The notes under the pieces are model-generated. The model was not told where the DNA came from and did not search any database. It was given only the letters and a program-made list of their open reading frames with translations. This document shows positions 51,535 to 54,684 of a stretch of DNA of 54,684 bases, piece by piece (positions within the stretch are counted from its first letter, which is position 1; every line of letters starts with the position of its first letter). Made by a program: the position numbers and the translations under genes. This stretch comes from Bacteroidales bacterium. Its GTDB lineage: Bacteria > Bacteroidota > Bacteroidia > Bacteroidales > UBA932. The stretch lies in contig JAILIM010000108.1 of assembly GCA_024695285.1 (NCBI GenBank), forward strand, positions 1 through 54,684. The letters are read 5' to 3'.

Positions 51535-52598
51535 TGGCGTCTCCCAATCTCCTGCAGCGCATAGCGCTCAATGTCAACAACAGTTACGTCAGGGAACAGG
51601 CGCGTCAGCACCCCCTGACGCAATTGTTTTGGGAGTGCACCCTGCGCTGCAACATGCACTGCCGCCACTGCGGGAGCGACTGCAAAATCTCCACAGTCCA
51701 TCCGGACATGCCCTTCGCCGACTTCGAAAAAGTGCTCATACGCACAAAGGATGAGTACGACCCCCGCAGGCTCCTGATTATCCTGTCCGGCGGCGAGCCC
51801 CTGGTGCGCCGCGACCTCGCCGACTGCGGCCGGCGCATAAAGAAGCTCGGCTTCCCCTGGGGCCTGGTGTCCAACGGCCTGCTGATGACGGACGCGAAGA
51901 TTGACGAACTGCTCGCCGCAGGCATGCGCTCGGCAACCGTCAGCCTCGACGGCTTCGAAGACGACCACGACTGGATGCGAGGCACCCCCGGGGCGTTCAG
52001 GCACGCAAGCGCCGCCATCAGGCGCCTCGCCGGTGAAAGCATACCCTTCGACGTGGTTACATGCGTGAACCGCAGGAACTACCCCCGGCTCGCCGAACTG
52101 AAAGAATACCTTATCTCGCTGGGCCTGAAGCAGTGGCGCATATTCACCGTGTTCCCCGTCGGGCGCGCTGCGACCGATCCCGACCTGCAGCTCACGGCGG
52201 AGGAATACAAGTCCCTGATGGACTTCATCGCGGCTACCCGAAAGGAGAAGCGCATCCACCTGAGCTACGGCTGCGAGGGCTTCCTGGGAGCCTACGAGGG
52301 CCGGGTCCGCGACCACCTGTTCAGCTGCCAGGCCGGCATTACGATAGGCTCCGTCCGCATCGACGGCGCCATCTCAGGCTGCACCAGCATACGCTCCCGC
52401 TTCGACCAGGGCAACATCTACTCCGACGATTTCCTCGACGTCTGGAACAAGCGCTTCGCCGACTTCCGCGACCACGAAAAATTCCGCACAGAGGCCTGTG
52501 CGGAATGTAAGTTCTGGAAGTGGTGCCAGGGCAACGGGATGCACCTTCGCGACGACGAAGGCCGCCTCATAATGTGCAACCTGGAGCGCCTGCGCTGA
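51534..52598 (+). CDS. Radical SAM/SPASM-type enzyme of an rSAM/lipoprotein system
   Basis: The 354-residue enzyme has the canonical cluster motif CNMHCRHC (Cys39, 43, 46). SGGEPL (85-90) is the SAM-binding GGE motif. The C-terminal part has seven Cys (247, 265, 283, 322, 325, 331, 348) in a SPASM-like layout (ACAECKFWKWCQG, MCNL), suggesting one or two auxiliary 4Fe-4S clusters as in peptide-modifying enzymes. It starts within the stop codon of the small lipoprotein gene. The family match (TIGR04133-like) rests on these features and the partner. It ends exactly where the convergent cysS ends, with no bases between the two stops. Confidence 0.87.
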   Translation: MASPNLLQRIALNVNNSYVREQARQHPLTQLFWECTLRCNMHCRHCGSDCKISTVHPDMPFADFEKVLIRTKDEYDPRRLLIILSGGEPLVRRDLADCGRRIKKLGFPWGLVSNGLLMTDAKIDELLAAGMRSATVSLDGFEDDHDWMRGTPGAFRHASAAIRRLAGESIPFDVVTCVNRRNYPRLAELKEYLISLGLKQWRIFTVFPVGRAATDPDLQLTAEEYKSLMDFIAATRKEKRIHLSYGCEGFLGAYEGRVRDHLFSCQAGITIGSVRIDGAISGCTSIRSRFDQGNIYSDDFLDVWNKRFADFRDHEKFRTEACAECKFWKWCQGNGMHLRDDEGRLIMCNLERLR

Positions 52599-54128
52599 TT
52601 ATTCGCTCAAAGTCCACTCTGCGCCGTCCTTGGTGTCCTTGACCTGGATGCCGAGGGCCTTGAGGGCGTCGCGGATGTGGTCCGAAGTGGCCCAGTCTTT
52701 GGCGGCCTTTGCGGCGGCGCGCTGTTCGAGCACCATTCCCATCAGGCCGTCGATGACTTTGCGGGCGCCTTCCGAGCCAGTCTCCTCGTCCTTGAGGCCA
52801 AGCACGCCGAACACCACGTCGTCGAAGAGCTGGCAGAGGGTGTCGATGTCGCCCTTGCCCAGCTTTGTCTGACCGGCCTTTGCAGAGTTGATAATGCGCA
52901 CTGCATCAGCGATGTGCGCAAGGGCGACGGGGGTGTTCATATCGTCGCAGAGGGCGTCGTAGATGCCGTCGAATATGGCTTGTACCTCCTTGGATTCGGC
53001 GTTGCAGCTGTCCGGAGCGACTCCGAAAGCTTCTTCGCCGTAGGGCCAGGCGGGAGCCTTGCGGCCGGCCATGGCATAGAGGTCGCGGGCTGCCTGCAGC
53101 ACTCTGGAAAGGCCCTTTTCAGCGGCGGCAAGGGCTTCGTTCGAGAAGTCGAGGGTGCCGCGGTAGTGGGCCTGGAGTATGAAGAAGCGCACGGTCATAG
53201 GACTGTAGGCGCGGTCGAGCTTGGGGTGGCTGCCGCTGAAGAGCTCGGGCAGGGTGATGAAGTTGCCGAGGCTCTTGCCCATCTTCTGGCCGCCTATGGT
53301 GATGAGGTTGTTGTGGACCCAGTAATGCACGCCCTGGGTGCCTCGGGAGGCGACGTTCTGGGCGATTTCGCATTCGTGGTGCGGGAACATCAAGTCTATG
53401 CCGCCGCCGTGGATGTCGAACTCGTGGCCCAGGTATTTTTCTCCCATGCAGGAGCACTCGAGGTGCCAGCCGGGGAAGCCTTCGCCCCAGGGGGAGGGCC
53501 AGCGCATAATGTGCTCTGGCTCAGCCTTTTTCCACAGCGCGAAATCGTAGGGGGCGCGCTTTTCGGCCTGGCCGTCGAGGGCGCGGGTGCCTTCGAGGGT
53601 GTCGTCCAGGTTGCGGCCGCTGAGTATGCCGTAGCGGTGCTGCTCGTTGTATTTGCGCACGTCGAAATAGATGCTGCCGCCCGATTCGTAGGCATAGCCG
53701 GCGGCGAGTATCTTCTTGACGGCCTCGATCTGCTCCACGATGTGTCCGCTGGCACGTGGCTCTATCGAGGGCGGGGCGCAGTTGAGGAGGCGCATCGCCT
53801 CGTGGTAGCGGAGGGTGTAGGTCTGCACCACTTCCATGGGCTCCAGCTGCTCCAGGCGGGCCTTTTTCGCTATTTTGTCTTCGCCTTCGTCGGCGTCGTG
53901 CTCAAGGTGACCGACGTCGGTTATGTTGCGCACGTAGCGTACTTTGTAGCCGAGATGCCGCAGCAGTTTGCTGAGCACGTCGTAGGTGACGCCCGGGCGG
54001 GCGTGGCCGAGGTGGGCGTCGCCGTAGACGGTGGGGCCGCATACGTACATTCCCACGTGCCCTTCGTGTATGGGCTTGAATAATTCCTTGCTCCGCGTGA
54101 GCGTGTTGGTAAGTCTGAGTGGTCTCAT
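52599..54128 (-). CDS. cysS: Cysteinyl-tRNA synthetase
   Basis: The 509-residue class I synthetase has [18 protein letters not shown] with the zinc ligand Cys30 and HLGH (39-42) as the HIGH motif. GWHLECSCM and [18 protein letters not shown] hold further zinc ligands, and the KMSKS loop reads KMGKS, a variant common in this phylum. The C-terminal helical and anticodon-binding regions are complete. It charges tRNA-Cys. The ATG at 54128 is used; an in-frame TTG nine bases upstream lies in the -7 element. With only six bases between that element and the ATG, the mRNA may be leaderless. Confidence 0.97.
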   Translation of the reverse strand: MRPLRLTNTLTRSKELFKPIHEGHVGMYVCGPTVYGDAHLGHARPGVTYDVLSKLLRHLGYKVRYVRNITDVGHLEHDADEGEDKIAKKARLEQLEPMEVVQTYTLRYHEAMRLLNCAPPSIEPRASGHIVEQIEAVKKILAAGYAYESGGSIYFDVRKYNEQHRYGILSGRNLDDTLEGTRALDGQAEKRAPYDFALWKKAEPEHIMRWPSPWGEGFPGWHLECSCMGEKYLGHEFDIHGGGIDLMFPHHECEIAQNVASRGTQGVHYWVHNNLITIGGQKMGKSLGNFITLPELFSGSHPKLDRAYSPMTVRFFILQAHYRGTLDFSNEALAAAEKGLSRVLQAARDLYAMAGRKAPAWPYGEEAFGVAPDSCNAESKEVQAIFDGIYDALCDDMNTPVALAHIADAVRIINSAKAGQTKLGKGDIDTLCQLFDDVVFGVLGLKDEETGSEGARKVIDGLMGMVLEQRAAAKAAKDWATSDHIRDALKALGIQVKDTKDGAEWTLSE

Positions 54129-54134
54129 AGACTG

Positions 54135-54142
54135 CAAAGATA
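54135..54142 (-). promoter_or_regulatory. -7 promoter element of cysS
   Basis: TATCTTTG on the minus strand matches the consensus. Its position decides the cysS start codon. Confidence 0.65.
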
Positions 54143-54160
54143 AGAAAAAATCGAATGGAG

Positions 54161-54191
54161 TTGTTTATACGGGGTTTTTTTGCTAAATTTG
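54161..54191 (+). promoter_or_regulatory. Promoter of the last microprotein-lipoprotein unit
   Basis: TTG at 54161-54163 and TAAATTTG at 54184-54191 are 20 bases apart, a good Bacteroidota promoter. Just behind it lie TTGAAACTTCAA (54189-54200) and the perfect palindrome GTCAAATTTGAC (54214-54225), either of which could be an operator. Confidence 0.6.
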
Positions 54192-54245
54192 AAACTTCAA
54201 AACATTTCGTTTTGTCAAATTTGACAATTCAAACTTAATAAAAAT

Positions 54246-54380
54246 ATGAAGGAACTAAAGAACCCGTACCGTACTCCGGAGACTGAGTCGGCCGCAGCGA
54301 TCAGTGCGGAAATGGTATGCATCGTGAGCCCCGGCGACGGCTCCACGGAAGATTTAACTTATGAAGAATGGGAGTTTTAA
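54246..54380 (+). CDS. Microprotein E of the Y-x2-P / S-P family
   Basis: The 44-residue frame begins MKELKNPYRTPETES and ends in the acidic YEEWEF. Tyr8-x2-Pro11 and Ser28-Pro29 fit the family (17 residues from Pro to Ser), and AEMVCIVSP resembles AELICESP and EMICQSP of A and B, including the Cys. It has its own promoter and is followed four bases later by a fimbrillin-like lipoprotein gene, repeating the arrangement seen at 12973, 15793, 31935 and 36117. Function unknown. Confidence 0.7.
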   Translation: MKELKNPYRTPETESAAAISAEMVCIVSPGDGSTEDLTYEEWEF

Positions 54381-54384
54381 AGCT

Positions 54385-54684
54385 ATGAAAAAGAATCTTG
54401 TAATTGCGGCAGCTATCGCTGCAGCAGCGGTTTGCCTCGCAGCCTGTGACAAGGCCCTCACTGAAACCCCCGAAACCGCCCCTTCCGGAGAAGAAGTCAC
54501 CCTGGAAATCACCATGGAAGATTGTTCCGTCGACGGAGAGGATACCCCCGACACAAAGACCATCGTCAAGAATACCAAGGAGATATGGTGGGAGTACGGC
54601 GACGCCGTAAATATCTATGCGTCCAATTCCACCAAGGCCGACAAGTTTACTGTGAAGCTTTCCAGCGGCCAGACCGCCAAGACA
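54385..54684 (+). CDS. Lipoprotein with fimbrillin-like N domain (partial, runs off the window)
   Basis: The first 100 residues are seen. Lipobox LAAC (Cys21) is followed by a Thr/Pro/Glu-rich linker and DTKTIVKNTKEIWWEYGDAV, the Trp-x-x-Gly-Asp segment found at the start of fimbrillin-like N domains in the lipoproteins at 32081, 37232 and 41304. The remainder lies outside the window. It is the lipoprotein partner of microprotein E. Confidence 0.8.
   Translation, partial: MKKNLVIAAAIAAAAVCLAACDKALTETPETAPSGEEVTLEITMEDCSVDGEDTPDTKTIVKNTKEIWWEYGDAVNIYASNSTKADKFTVKLSSGQTAKT

Overview
The window is chromosomal DNA of a Bacteroidales bacterium. The evidence is a SusC/SusD pair behind an ECF sigma factor and a FecR anti-sigma factor, BACON, GLUG and fimbrillin-like lipoproteins, and promoters that repeatedly show the Bacteroidota -7 element TAnnTTTG. 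The base composition is fairly high in GC for the order, so a rumen or gut lineage outside classical Bacteroides is likely. That placement is inference; a species cannot be named from this sequence.

Layout. Positions 1-264 hold the end of an rRNA operon (5S rRNA and two terminators). Positions 472-6094 run rightward: a large Ig-like lipoprotein, an endonuclease/phosphatase-esterase fusion, and cutC. Positions 6166-9437 run leftward: a PfkB sugar/nucleoside kinase and an NfnAB-type NAD(P)H/ferredoxin oxidoreductase pair. Positions 9525-11401 run rightward: a small export protein, an RNase H-like protein and a secreted endonuclease/exonuclease/phosphatase (EEP). An inverted-repeat element (11411-11576) separates these from a leftward AgcS symporter (11571-12911). 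Positions 12973-18243 carry two microprotein plus lipoprotein pairs whose lipoproteins share three copies of an unassigned domain of about 245 residues. Positions 18338-45365 form one rightward array of 14 genes with very small gaps: sigma factor, FecR, SusC, SusD, two lipoproteins ending in a phosphodiester-glycosidase domain, GLUG lipoproteins, a beta-propeller-like lipoprotein, a histidine acid phosphatase, an EEP enzyme, two microproteins, and a lipoprotein carrying an SGNH-like domain. The same hairpin terminator stands just before and just after this array. From 45437 onward are a lipoprotein/outer-membrane-protein pair, a small membrane protein, dtd, an NAD(P)H oxidoreductase, tRNA-Arg, a metallophosphatase-flippase pair, a radical SAM/lipoprotein cassette, cysS, and a further microprotein plus lipoprotein pair cut by the window end.

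How it may work together. The 27 kb array looks like a polysaccharide-utilisation locus, but it contains no recognisable classical glycoside hydrolase. Its enzymes are predicted to act on phosphodiesters and phosphomonoesters (two phosphodiester glycosidases, one EEP, one histidine phosphatase) and possibly on esters (SGNH). A phosphate-containing glycopolymer or phosphorylated glycan is therefore a reasonable guess for the substrate.

The most novel signal is a family of five microproteins of 40-44 residues. Each lies immediately upstream of a lipoprotein gene and shares Y-x-x-P, then 15-16 residues, then S-P or S-G; four of the five end in an acidic tail with Trp near the C terminus. Four are too short or too divergent for routine gene calling. 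The radical SAM/lipoprotein cassette is a second peptide-modification candidate.
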